From an uncultured Erysipelotrichaceae bacterium (GTDB taxonomy: Bacteria; Bacillota_I; Bacilli_A; Erysipelotrichales; Erysipelotrichaceae): 64,000 nucleotides of DNA. The stretch is from NCBI GenBank assembly GCA_949744505.1, contig CATJXY010000034.1:124001-188000 (forward strand), in the 5' to 3' direction. The translations under genes and the position numbers were made by a program. Within the stretch, counting starts at the first letter, position 1. Each line of letters begins with the position of its first letter. This document shows, one piece after another, positions 1-8,561 of this stretch. The notes under the pieces are model-generated. The model ran no database searches. It saw nothing but the letters and a program-made list of their open reading frames with translations, and was not told where the DNA came from.

Positions 1-695
1 GCATATAGCGATTGAATAATTTGAAATCCGCTACCTAAAGGATCTTGCCATGGATCTAAAAAAGATAAAATTCTTGCCAACCGATAAGGCGCAGAAAGGA
101 TCAATCCAACTAATCCCATCACTCCACAAGATCCAACAATTACAAAGTATCGAAACGGTGCTGCACTTGCATAAATAATTACTACAATTGAACATACCAT
201 GACAAGGCCACTTCCAAAATCCGGTTGTAATAAAATAAGACCAAACCCTAAAAGTGTCCAAAAAGCCGGGATTAATAAATCTTTCTTAAATGTTTTGATG
301 CGATCTTTTTTAGAAAGATAATCCGAAACAGATAAAATCAAAGCTAACTTAAAAAACTCTGATGGTTGAACAAGGAAGCTTCCTACTCCAAACCAGCTTC
401 TTGAACCATTTCTCTGAACTCCCAGTCCAGGAATTAATACTAAAACAAGAGAAATATAACAAAGAATTAAAATTTGCTTTTGATAGCCTCGCAATTTTTG
501 CAAATTCACTCGTGATGTAACAGCCATGGCAATTGTACCAATGAGGGCAAAAAGAATTTGCCTCGAAACATAATGCATAGCATCATTATATTTAAATTCT
601 GCCCAAATTCTACTAGAAGAATAAATCATAATAATTCCGGTCAAAACAAGTGCAAAAATTTCAAGTGCCAAAAGTCTTGTCTTTCTATGAAACAT
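1..695 (-). CDS. ftsW: FtsW/RodA-family SEDS peptidoglycan polymerase, C-terminus cut by window edge
   Basis: Reading the minus strand from ATG at 695 gives about 231 residues of a polytopic membrane protein with no stop before position 1. It shows the SEDS hallmarks NGSRSW at about residues 96-101 and QPSEF at 110-114, and ends in a DPLGSGFQIIQS stretch typical of the conserved FtsW/SpoVE loop. SEDS proteins polymerise lipid II glycan strands with a class B PBP partner; a PBP gene lies at 13600-15621. The GSRSWF form fits FtsW/SpoVE better than RodA, but the two are not certain to be separated on this partial sequence. Another in-frame-looking ATG at 700 is in a different frame. Confidence 0.9.
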   Translation of the reverse strand, partial: MFHRKTRLLALEIFALVLTGIIMIYSSSRIWAEFKYNDAMHYVSRQILFALIGTIAMAVTSRVNLQKLRGYQKQILILCYISLVLVLIPGLGVQRNGSRSWFGVGSFLVQPSEFFKLALILSVSDYLSKKDRIKTFKKDLLIPAFWTLLGFGLILLQPDFGSGLVMVCSIVVIIYASAAPFRYFVIVGSCGVMGLVGLILSAPYRLARILSFLDPWQDPLGSGFQIIQSLY

Positions 696-796
696 ACCAT
701 CACCCACTTATTAAAGTGTATGAAATCATATATCAAACAAGAAGTATTTTTTTTAATTTCCTAATCACTATTTATCTAAAGAAAAAAGATAAAGAT

Positions 797-1024
797 TTAA
801 ATAACTTTATCCTCTAAATTAATCCATGAAATAATCTTTTCTGCTACATACCATGATATAAATGGATTTATGAATATAAGATAAATTAGCATAACAATAC
901 AAGGAAATAATTGATACGCCCACATTCCGAAAAAAAATGAAAAAACAAGAGAAAGAATAAACGCAAGTGACCCATATAATGAGAATAATAATATAAAATA
1001 AAAAATATAATATAAAAATCTCAT
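797..1024 (-). CDS. Small hydrophobic membrane protein, unknown
   Basis: An ORF of 75 residues beginning MRFLYYIF, with two long hydrophobic stretches that are likely membrane helices. The start chosen is ATG at 1024 because GAGGAAGG lies about 11 nt upstream; the ATG at 1033 sits directly on that ribosome binding site. It stands alone between the ftsW-type gene and the divergent VanZ gene. No family is recognised. It could be a spurious AT-rich ORF, but the ribosome binding site and hydrophobic pattern favour a real small membrane protein. Confidence 0.45.
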   Translation of the reverse strand: MRFLYYIFYFILLFSLYGSLAFILSLVFSFFFGMWAYQLFPCIVMLIYLIFINPFISWYVAEKIISWINLEDKVI

Positions 1025-1171
1025 TTCACACACATCCTTCCTCGCCTAACTGTTATTATAAATGTGTCCATGTCTTATGTCAAAAGAAAACAATAATCAA
1101 GGCCAACACATTTAATATTATTTCATCAAGAATACACAAAGTAGTTTTATAATTAAGTCAAGGTGATAAAT

Positions 1172-1735
1172 TTGAATTCTTTTATTATAAAACTGATTAT
1201 TCAAAGTCTTCCATCTACATCCACATTATTTTTATTTTTTATTGTAATAAGATTATTCTATCTTAAAATAGAAAATAAAGAAATTAAGATTAAAAATGAA
1301 ATATTATTAGCAATATTTCAATTATGGATTTCCTTTATGCTTTCATTAACCATGCTCAGTGAGATTCGTATCACACAACAAGGATTAAGTATCGGGACAT
1401 CTGAATTAGCAGGAATTAATCTAAAACTCTTCCGAGTTTTTAACGATGTACGAATCATTTCTTTTCAAAATGGTTATTGGCCTTATTTTTGGATCAATGT
1501 AATTGGTAATTTAGTTTTATTTATTCCTTTTGGCTTTTTTCTCCCTCTTTTATCGAATAGTTTTTCTTTTACCAGAACAATTTTCTATGCTTTTCTTTTT
1601 TCAACAACAATTGAAATTACGCAATTAATATTACCAAGAGGAAGTGATATCGATGATGTATGGCTAAACTGCTTAGGTGCCATAATAGGATGGTTATCTT
1701 ATCGATTCATATATATGCGAAAGCAGAAATTTTAG
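1172..1735 (+). CDS. VanZ-family membrane protein
   Basis: A 187-residue protein with about five membrane helices. The VanZ-like core is the GNLVLFIPFG stretch, then a helix ending in TIEITQL, then a DIDDVWLNCLGAIIGW segment, matching the family's E-x-x-Q and D-x-D-D-x-x-x-N-x-x-G pattern. The TTG at 1172 is preferred as start because AAGGTGAT lies just upstream; the GTG at 1163 falls inside that site. VanZ-family proteins are common in Gram-positives without glycopeptide resistance, so resistance should not be assumed. It ends 10 nt before the SRAP gene and is probably co-transcribed with it. Confidence 0.85.
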   Translation: MNSFIIKLIIQSLPSTSTLFLFFIVIRLFYLKIENKEIKIKNEILLAIFQLWISFMLSLTMLSEIRITQQGLSIGTSELAGINLKLFRVFNDVRIISFQNGYWPYFWINVIGNLVLFIPFGFFLPLLSNSFSFTRTIFYAFLFSTTIEITQLILPRGSDIDDVWLNCLGAIIGWLSYRFIYMRKQKF

Positions 1736-1745
1736 GAGGTTTTTT

Positions 1746-2297
1746 ATGTGTGGACGTTATATTTATTTAGATGAAAAAAACAAAGAGATGAAATATAGAA
1801 TTGAACAATTAAAGAAAATGTTCGTTGAAGAAGAACTCGAAGGAGTTTCTTTACATGAAATTTTCCCCTCACAAAAAACCCCTGTTTATGTAATTCAGGA
1901 TAACGAATTAATCCCTCAGATCATGCGGTTTGGATATGATGGGTTCAATCATAAGTTACTTATTAATGCGCGATGTGAAACCATCAAAGAAAAAATCACA
2001 TTTCAATCGGATTTTAATCATAGAAGATGTATTGTTATTGCATCCAGCTACTTTGAATGGGATGAGAAAAAACGAAAATATGAATTCAAAATAAATAATT
2101 CTCTACTATATATGGCGGCTATCTATAACAAGGATCATCAGATGGCAATACTCACTCGTAAAGCACAAGATGAAAGTGCAATTATCCACGATAGATGCCC
2201 ATTAATTCTAAATTACGAGCAAGCTATTCAATATTGTAATCATAATTTAAAAGGGCAATTTCCTCCACCATTAACACATATTGAAATATGTAAATAA
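1746..2297 (+). CDS. SRAP-domain DNA-crosslink protein (YedK/HMCES family)
   Basis: A 183-residue single-domain protein. The catalytic Cys2 is exposed after Met removal (MCGRY). The other active-site residues are also visible: Asn74 in NAR, Glu104 in FEW, and His148 in HDRCP, where most family members have HDRMP. SRAP proteins link covalently to abasic sites in single-stranded DNA and protect them. AGGAGG lies 6 nt before the ATG. It shares a bidirectional terminator with ruvB, and a link with DNA repair fits the ruvAB neighbours, although the strands face each other. Confidence 0.92.
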   Translation: MCGRYIYLDEKNKEMKYRIEQLKKMFVEEELEGVSLHEIFPSQKTPVYVIQDNELIPQIMRFGYDGFNHKLLINARCETIKEKITFQSDFNHRRCIVIASSYFEWDEKKRKYEFKINNSLLYMAAIYNKDHQMAILTRKAQDESAIIHDRCPLILNYEQAIQYCNHNLKGQFPPPLTHIEICK

Positions 2298-2352
2298 AAA
2301 GAGCTTTAATTGAAGTTCTCAATATGAGATTCACTTCATAAAAGCTCTTTTT
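2296..2352. terminator. Bidirectional terminator between SRAP gene and ruvB
   Basis: Long inverted repeat: AAAAAGAGCTTTAATTGAAG on the left pairs with CTTCATAAAAGCTCTTTTT on the right. A-tracts and T-tracts on the two sides let it serve both converging genes. Confidence 0.85.
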
Positions 2353-3358
2353 ACTCATCAAACAATTGACTGTTAAAACTAATATGTAAATGTTCATAGG
2401 CCTTCGGTGTTGCAACACGACCACGTGGAGTTCTATTTATAAAACCAATTTGGATAAGATATGGCTCATAAACATCTTCCAATGTCATTGGTTCTTCCTG
2501 GATAGCACTCGCTAGTGCTTCTAATCCAACAGGACCGCCTTTAAATCGCTCAATAATTCCTCTTAAATAGCGAATATCAACATCATCTAAGCCTAAACTA
2601 TCTACTTTTAAGCGATCCAAGGCCAATTTAGCAACTTCCAAAGAAATAATACCATCATTCATAACTTGACCGAAATCACGTACCCTTCTAAACAATCGGT
2701 TGGCAATACGCGGAGTTCCTCTTGAACGTTTGGCAATTTCCACCACAGCTTCATCCTCGATAGGAACACCCAAAACTTTAGATGTTCTTGATACAATTCT
2801 TGAAAGTTGGTCTTCAGAATAATATTCAAGTTTTGAAATAATGCCAAATCGATCTCGAAGCGGTGCTGTTAAATCTCCGGCTCGTGTCGTTGCACCAACT
2901 AAAGTAAATGGCGGTAAATCTAAACGAATAGAACGAACCGTAGCTTCTTTACCTACCACGATATCAATACAAAAATCCTCCATTGCCGGATATAAAACTT
3001 CTTCAACCATCTTCGGTACTCGATGAATTTCATCAATAAATAAAACATCCCCTGCTTCCAAAGAAGAAAGAATTGCTGCTAAATCACCACTTTTTTCAAT
3101 ACTCGGTCCACTTGTCACTCTGATTTTTCCTTGCATTTCATTGGCGATTATATTCGCAAGCGTTGTTTTTCCAAGTCCCGGCGGACCATATAATAAAACA
3201 TGATCCAAGGCCTCATTGCGTTGTTTTGCTGCCTGAATAAAAATACGCAAATTGTCTTTCAACGAATCCTGTCCAACATAATCGTCCAAACTTTGTGGCC
3301 GTAATGACTCTTCCTCTTCGTTGTTCTCCAAATTTGCCGACATCAAACGGTCTTCCAT
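2351..3358 (-). CDS. ruvB: Holliday junction branch migration ATPase RuvB
   Basis: A 335-residue AAA+ protein, the usual RuvB length. Walker A GPPGLGKT is at residues 58-65 and Walker B LFIDEIHR around 106-113, with Asp109 and Glu110. The sensor region includes [18 protein letters not shown], and the C-terminal winged helix ends in the TPRGR motif. RuvB hexamers drive branch migration with RuvA at Holliday junctions. The start follows ruvA by 3 nt with a GGAGTG ribosome binding site, so the two form an operon. Confidence 0.97.
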   Translation of the reverse strand: MEDRLMSANLENNEEEESLRPQSLDDYVGQDSLKDNLRIFIQAAKQRNEALDHVLLYGPPGLGKTTLANIIANEMQGKIRVTSGPSIEKSGDLAAILSSLEAGDVLFIDEIHRVPKMVEEVLYPAMEDFCIDIVVGKEATVRSIRLDLPPFTLVGATTRAGDLTAPLRDRFGIISKLEYYSEDQLSRIVSRTSKVLGVPIEDEAVVEIAKRSRGTPRIANRLFRRVRDFGQVMNDGIISLEVAKLALDRLKVDSLGLDDVDIRYLRGIIERFKGGPVGLEALASAIQEEPMTLEDVYEPYLIQIGFINRTPRGRVATPKAYEHLHISFNSQLFDE

Positions 3359-3361
3359 TTT

Positions 3362-3946
3362 TTACACTCCTTTTTGTTTTAATAAATATTGTAATCCTAA
3401 TCTGACATACTCATCCGTCGTTTTTCTCTCTTCTGATTTGAGAGCTTTAATAACACCGGCAAGCTCCGATGGTTTATAACCGAGGGATTTTAGTGCCTCT
3501 ACAGCATCTTCAAGTTCTCTATTTAATGATTCTTTTTTATCTACCGTTTCTACATGTACAAGTTTTCCTTTTAAGTCTAGAATAATCTGTGAAGCCGCTT
3601 TTGCACCAATACCCGGTATTTTTTTAAGAGCATTTACTTCTCCTTGCTCGATTGAGTTAATTAATTGATCCAAAGAAGAAGCTCCTAAAATTCCCATGGC
3701 GGTCTTTGGACCGATTCCTTTGACTCCAATTAATTTTTCGAATAATTCTTTTTCTTCAATACTCAAAAATCCGAATAAACTGTTTTCATCTTCACGAATA
3801 TGATGATACGTATAGATCATCACTTCTTGATTCAATCTAATAGAATCCGGATGTGCGAAAAAGATTTCATATCCGACACCATTATTTTCTACAATTACAG
3901 TATTTAATGTATAAGAAAATACGATTCCTTTAATAAATGCTATCAT
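3362..3946 (-). CDS. ruvA: Holliday junction DNA-binding protein RuvA
   Basis: A 194-residue protein with the N-terminal OB fold (begins MIAFIKGIV), tandem helix-hairpin-helix motifs (LIGVKGIGPKTAMGIL and IPGIGAKAASQIILDLKGK) and a short C-terminal RuvB-binding domain. RuvA tetramers hold the Holliday junction for RuvB. It is the first gene of a ruvAB operon; no ruvC is adjacent, which is normal in Bacillota. The upstream 3947-4089 region is shared with the divergent yfhO-like gene. Confidence 0.97.
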   Translation of the reverse strand: MIAFIKGIVFSYTLNTVIVENNGVGYEIFFAHPDSIRLNQEVMIYTYHHIREDENSLFGFLSIEEKELFEKLIGVKGIGPKTAMGILGASSLDQLINSIEQGEVNALKKIPGIGAKAASQIILDLKGKLVHVETVDKKESLNRELEDAVEALKSLGYKPSELAGVIKALKSEERKTTDEYVRLGLQYLLKQKGV

Positions 3947-4089
3947 AATATCACCTTGATTTATTTTATCATAAATCCCCCCTAAATTACTACCCTTTAA
4001 GATGTTCTCTTCTTAAGAAAACTTTCATTTTCTGTTTTTACTAAATATAGATATCTTGTGATATAATTAAACTCACTAAGGAGAACTTT

Positions 4090-6690
4090 ATGAAAAAGAT
4101 CAAACAGTTTGTTCATACTCATTTATTCTTCAGTTGCTTTATGATTCCTTTTTTAATGCAATCTTTTATTTTATTGATAGGACTCCTAGCAGGTGGTTTC
4201 ACATTTGCCAGTAATGACTGTTATTATCAATATGTTCCTTTTTTCACTTCACTTTTAAATAAATTGAAAGACGGTTCTTCTTTTTTTTACACAACTATAT
4301 CTGGAATGGGTTTTGACTATTATACTTTCGCTTGCTACTATTTGTTTAGTCCATTTAATTTATTGATTTTATTATTTAAAGAAGATCAGATTCTGATCTT
4401 TATCAATTTTCTTATCCTCTTAAAGGTTTCTTGCTGTAGCCTATCTATGGCATATTATTTAAAGAAATCACATAAACTTCCTGAATCGGCAATTTTGATC
4501 GGAAGCTTATGCTATGCACTTAGTGGTTATGTTTTGGGGTATCAATTCAATATCATGTGGTTAGATGGCATTTACCTATTTCCTCTCATCATGTTAAGCA
4601 TGAATGATTTATTATATAAAAAAAGAAAAACTTCCTACATTTTATTTTTATCACTAGCTATATTATCCAATTATATGATTGGCTATATGATATGTCTTTT
4701 TCTATTTTTTTACTATTTTACCTGCAATTTTCATTCTATAAAAGATTTTTTTATGAAAGGTATTCGCTTTGCACTCAGTTCCTTAACAGCAGTATGCATA
4801 TCTTGTATCGTCTTAATTCCTTCCTATTTATCTTTATCCGAAATGAAAGTAGTAAAAGGAAATATTCCAACATTTTCTTGGATTGGATCATTTTATGATG
4901 AACTTTCTTCTTTTCTTTTCCTTAAAGCACCTAATGGGATAACATTTGACAGTGAAAAAGTAAATCTATATTGCACTATTTTCATTTTAATTCTATTTGT
5001 TTCCTATTTTTTATCAAAGAGAATTTCTTGGAAAAATAAATTAAAAAAAATTATTTTAGTACTCTTCTTATTTGTTAGTTTTAACCAAGAATTTCTTAAT
5101 TTCATCTGGCATGGGTTTCATAAACAAAGTGGTATCCCTAATCGATTTTCTTTCATGTTGATATTTTTAATCATTACAAGTGTAGCAGAATTGATAGAGA
5201 AAGGAAGATTGAGTAATAAACAAACTATATTTTCAGGGATTATCGTATCTTGCTTTATTTTATTCATTTCTTATAAAACTGATTTGATTCCGATCATCTG
5301 TATTTCTTCTCTGTTCTTAACTATTCTTTATGTTTTCGTTTTAATAAAAAGAAAGAAACTTCCGATTTTAATAGTCTCTCTTGAAATATTTATAATGGCC
5401 TGTCTCACATTTTGTAATACGGGTGGTAAGACTGCCTATGGAGTTTATGAATTAAAAGATGATTATGCTACCATTAAATCGCAAGGATATCATCGCATAA
5501 AAATACAAGATTTAGATGAAACAGAAGAAAAAGCACTCAACAAAAGAATTGATAAACTTGAACTTAAAGATTTTTTTGATTTAGATAAATTGCTTGTATT
5601 GAGAAATGATTTAAAAGAATATGGTATGCGTAACAGTATTAATGAATCTTTTATTTATAATGTTCCTGCCATCTCTATGTTTAATACATTCTGTAATCAA
5701 AACCTTTCTTCATTTTATGTGAAAACCGGTAATACCGGATCTTCTAATACATTAAAAATGTTTGGTGATAACAGCGTTGTGGATATGCTTATGGGAATTC
5801 AGGCAACTGTTGTAAAAAAGCAGGAAACAGATTCCTTAATTTATCAAACTGACTTCGAAACAGAGCATTTGAGAATCGATAAAAATCATTATGCATTACC
5901 TTTAGGTTATCTTATCGAGAATAATGTAACAATGAATGATCTTTCTCAATCAAATCCTTTCGAAAACCTCAACACTATCATTAAAAAAATCGCGAATGAA
6001 ACATTATATACAATCATACCGGGAACTTTCTTAAATGCAGAATGTACCGTAACTTCGAAAACAAATCATAGTTTTTCTTATGAAACAGAAAAAGCATCTA
6101 CTGTATCTTACCAATTTTCTTTAACAGATTCAAATGTTCTCTACTTTTATTATAACTGTTCTAATTGTTCAAAAGTTGATATTACCCAAAACGGTGATAT
6201 GATTCAGACTCTAACTCTAGACAAAAGAATACATAAATTAGAATTCTCAGATAAATCAAATCCAGTTCAAATAACCTTCCATCTCAAGTCTAAAAAAGAT
6301 GGAACATGTCGATTCTATTTAAGTAAATTAGATGAAGATGCTTTCTATAGAAGTTACGCGACCTTATCTCGAGTTCCACTTGAAATTAATCAATTTGAAG
6401 ATGGTGAAGTAAATGGTACAATAACTTTAGAAACAGATGGAAAACTCTTAATTACAATTCCAATTCTAAATGGATGGACAATTTATGTAGATGATAAAAA
6501 ATCCGAGTTTGATACATTCTGTAATTCTTTCTATGTTCTTAATTTAACCGAGGGAACTCATTCAATTCGACTTTCCTATCAAACTCCCGGTTTTAAAATT
6601 GGTGGTTTGTTAAGTAGTTTAGGAATTTTTATCTTTTGTCTAATATTCTATTATGAATACAAACCGTTAAAAAAGAAAGAAAGTATTTAA
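4090..6690 (+). CDS. YfhO-family polytopic membrane glycosyltransferase
   Basis: An 866-residue protein. About a dozen membrane helices fill residues 1-440, a large extracytoplasmic domain follows, and a final helix lies near 838-858. The early loop with the DCYYQYVPF segment and the FSPFNL stretch are typical of YfhO proteins (GT-C-like fold). In Bacillus subtilis, YfhO adds GlcNAc to lipoteichoic acid using a lipid-linked donor made by CsbB; no csbB or gtcA homologue is in this window, so the substrate here is unknown. The start has AAGGAG 6 nt upstream and a TATAAT-like -10 at about 4054. Confidence 0.85.
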   Translation: MKKIKQFVHTHLFFSCFMIPFLMQSFILLIGLLAGGFTFASNDCYYQYVPFFTSLLNKLKDGSSFFYTTISGMGFDYYTFACYYLFSPFNLLILLFKEDQILIFINFLILLKVSCCSLSMAYYLKKSHKLPESAILIGSLCYALSGYVLGYQFNIMWLDGIYLFPLIMLSMNDLLYKKRKTSYILFLSLAILSNYMIGYMICLFLFFYYFTCNFHSIKDFFMKGIRFALSSLTAVCISCIVLIPSYLSLSEMKVVKGNIPTFSWIGSFYDELSSFLFLKAPNGITFDSEKVNLYCTIFILILFVSYFLSKRISWKNKLKKIILVLFLFVSFNQEFLNFIWHGFHKQSGIPNRFSFMLIFLIITSVAELIEKGRLSNKQTIFSGIIVSCFILFISYKTDLIPIICISSLFLTILYVFVLIKRKKLPILIVSLEIFIMACLTFCNTGGKTAYGVYELKDDYATIKSQGYHRIKIQDLDETEEKALNKRIDKLELKDFFDLDKLLVLRNDLKEYGMRNSINESFIYNVPAISMFNTFCNQNLSSFYVKTGNTGSSNTLKMFGDNSVVDMLMGIQATVVKKQETDSLIYQTDFETEHLRIDKNHYALPLGYLIENNVTMNDLSQSNPFENLNTIIKKIANETLYTIIPGTFLNAECTVTSKTNHSFSYETEKASTVSYQFSLTDSNVLYFYYNCSNCSKVDITQNGDMIQTLTLDKRIHKLEFSDKSNPVQITFHLKSKKDGTCRFYLSKLDEDAFYRSYATLSRVPLEINQFEDGEVNGTITLETDGKLLITIPILNGWTIYVDDKKSEFDTFCNSFYVLNLTEGTHSIRLSYQTPGFKIGGLLSSLGIFIFCLIFYYEYKPLKKKESI

Positions 6691-6693
6691 AAT

Positions 6694-6717
6694 AAAAAAC
6701 CGCATGAGCGGTTTTTT
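6694..6717. terminator. Bidirectional terminator between yfhO-like gene and guaB
   Basis: Perfect 10-bp hairpin: AAAAAACCGC, loop ATGA, GCGGTTTTTT. It lies between the convergent stops and can serve both directions. Confidence 0.92.
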
Positions 6718-6720
6718 TCA

Positions 6721-8235
6721 TTATTTATGTGTTTCAAGATTAGTAGAATCTTTTACAAGGACATCATGTGCTCCACCTTCAACAATGGATGTTGCTGAAA
6801 CAAGAGTTAATTTAGCTTTTTGTTGAAGTTCAGGAATATTTAATGCTCCACAGTTACACATTGTTGATTTTACTTTATATAAAGTAATCTGAACATTTTC
6901 TTTTAACGGTCCGGCATAAGGAACATAAGAATCTACTCCTTCTTCGAAACTTAACTTAGATGCTCCACCAAGGTCATAACGTTGCCAGTTACGAGCTCTA
7001 TTGCTTCCTTCTCCCCAGTACTCTTTATAATATGTACCATTAATAGATACTTTACGTGTTGGACTTTCTTCAAAACGACTGAAATATCTTCCCAACATAA
7101 CGAAGTCTGCCCCCATCGCCAAAGCTAATGTAATATGATGGTCATACACGATCCCACCATCTGCACAAATCGGAACATAAATCCCGGTTTCTTTATAATA
7201 TTCATCTCTTGCTTTTGCAACTTCGATAACAGCCGTTGCTTGTCCACGTCCAATTCCTTTGGTTTCACGAGTAATACAAATTGATCCGCCACCGATTCCG
7301 ATTTTAATAAAATCAGCTCCGGCTTCAGCTAAAAATCTAAACCCTTCTGCATCGACCACATTACCTGCTCCAACTTTTACAGAATCACCATAATGTTCAC
7401 GAACCCAATCTATCGTTCTTTTCTGCCATTCACTAAATCCTTCTGAACTATCAATACAAAGAACATCTGCCCCAGCTTTTACAAGTGCCGGAACACGTTC
7501 TGCATAATCACGTGTATTGATTCCCGCACCAACTACATAGCGTTTAGCAGAATCTAAAAGTTCATTTGGATTTTCTTTATGAGAATCATAATCTTTTCTA
7601 AATACTAAATAACACAAATTCTGATCATCATCGACAATTGGAAGTGTACTTAATTTATGTTCCCAAATCAAATCATTACATTCACTTAAAGTATTATTGA
7701 TATGTCCCGTTACAAGAGATTCAAACGGAGTCATAAAGCTACTTACAGGGGTATCTAATGCCATTCTTGATACACGATAATCTCGACTTGTTACGATTCC
7801 TAATAATTTTCCATTTGCCGTTCCGTCTTCAGTTACCGCCATCGTAGAAAATCCCTTTTCTTCTACTAAATTTAACACGTCTTGAAGCGTTGCACTTGGT
7901 AACAAGTTTGAATCACTCACTACAAATCCTGCTTTGTAGCGCTTAACACCTCTAACCATAGCTGCCTGTGATTCAATAGATTGAGATCCATAAATAAAGG
8001 CAACTCCCCCCTCTTTAGCAAGTGCAATTCCCATTTTTTCTCCGGAAACCGATTGCATGATTGCAGATATCATTGGAATGTTCATTGTAAGCGGACATTC
8101 TTCTTGACCTTTTCTGTATTTTACAAGCGGAGTTTTCAAATCAACTCGATCAGGAATACATTCACTACTGGAGTATCCCGGTATTAAAAGATATTCATTA
8201 AATGTGTGTGAAGGTTCATTAAAATAGATTGCCAT
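6721..8235 (-). CDS. guaB: IMP dehydrogenase, Tritrichomonas-type
   Basis: A 504-residue IMP dehydrogenase that oxidises IMP to XMP in GMP synthesis. The TIM barrel is interrupted by a CBS-pair domain at about residues 105-225. The catalytic loop reads [19 protein letters not shown] (residues 313-331) with Cys320, not the usual bacterial GPGSICTTR form. The flap carries the NWQRY motif with catalytic Arg419-Tyr420 and ends in an STMCNCGA segment. This pattern and length closely resemble the protist Tritrichomonas foetus enzyme (Cys319, Arg418, Tyr419), as I recall it. It is monocistronic between terminators. Confidence 0.95.
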   Translation of the reverse strand: MAIYFNEPSHTFNEYLLIPGYSSSECIPDRVDLKTPLVKYRKGQEECPLTMNIPMISAIMQSVSGEKMGIALAKEGGVAFIYGSQSIESQAAMVRGVKRYKAGFVVSDSNLLPSATLQDVLNLVEEKGFSTMAVTEDGTANGKLLGIVTSRDYRVSRMALDTPVSSFMTPFESLVTGHINNTLSECNDLIWEHKLSTLPIVDDDQNLCYLVFRKDYDSHKENPNELLDSAKRYVVGAGINTRDYAERVPALVKAGADVLCIDSSEGFSEWQKRTIDWVREHYGDSVKVGAGNVVDAEGFRFLAEAGADFIKIGIGGGSICITRETKGIGRGQATAVIEVAKARDEYYKETGIYVPICADGGIVYDHHITLALAMGADFVMLGRYFSRFEESPTRKVSINGTYYKEYWGEGSNRARNWQRYDLGGASKLSFEEGVDSYVPYAGPLKENVQITLYKVKSTMCNCGALNIPELQQKAKLTLVSATSIVEGGAHDVLVKDSTNLETHK

Positions 8236-8262
8236 TTTTCTCTCCTTTTTCTGTTTGAAGAT

Positions 8263-8290
8263 ATTATACTCGTTTCTTTTTAAATTTCAA
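8263..8290 (-). promoter_or_regulatory. Predicted guaB promoter
   Basis: On the minus strand, TTGAAA (8285-8290) and TATAAT (8263-8268) are 16 nt apart, just upstream of the guaB ribosome binding site AAGGAGAG. No purine-riboswitch-like structure is seen. The rest of the 326-nt gap 8236-8561 holds the proS promoter and leader ORF. Confidence 0.65.
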
Positions 8291-8416
8291 CAAATAATTT
8301 AAAATATTATATGCTTTTTTTAAAAAGTTTCTTTTATTTCGGTGTTCGATCAATTTTATAGAATATTATTTAATGTTATATAAAATAAATAATCATTTTA
8401 TATTCTAAGATTTTGG

Positions 8417-8450
8417 AAATGATTGAATTTTTAATCATTTGTGATAGAAT
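8417..8450 (+). promoter_or_regulatory. Predicted proS promoter with an inverted repeat in its spacer
   Basis: TTGAAT (8423-8428) and TAGAAT (8445-8450) are spaced 16 nt. An inverted repeat AAATGATT/AATCATTT (8417-8424 and 8433-8440) covers the -35 box and the spacer and could be an operator. The regulator is unknown. Confidence 0.5.
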
Positions 8451-8478
8451 ACTGATATTAGAAAGGACGGGTGATAAA

Positions 8479-8529
8479 ATGAATGTTTATTTCACAATGC
8501 GACCCGCTTGCCTGTTTATATTTATATAA
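8479..8529 (+). CDS. Candidate 16-residue leader peptide upstream of proS
   Basis: ATG at 8479 opens MNVYFTMRPACLFIFI and stops at TAA 8527-8529, 32 nt before proS. It is preceded by AAAGGACGGGTGAT, which offers a usable ribosome binding site, and lies downstream of the predicted proS promoter. CGGGT (8468-8472) can pair with ACCCG (8501-8505), which would mask part of that site. It holds only one proline codon, so classical proline-codon attenuation is not evident. It may be a chance ORF. Confidence 0.35.
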   Translation: MNVYFTMRPACLFIFI

Positions 8530-8561
8530 AACAAAACTTAAAAAAATTAAGGAGATAAAAT

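Noticed and set aside
31-261. A 76-residue minus-strand ORF with a methionine start
   Set aside because: It is a frame shadow: the true minus-strand frame here is the FtsW/RodA protein with its DPLGSGFQ motif.
1172-1735. VanZ homologue as a sign of glycopeptide resistance
   Set aside because: VanZ-family proteins are widespread without resistance, and no vanHAX-type genes are present.
8236-8561. Purine riboswitch before guaB or T-box before proS
   Set aside because: No T-box GGTACCGCG-type stretch or purine aptamer pattern was found in either direction; only promoters and a short ORF are seen.
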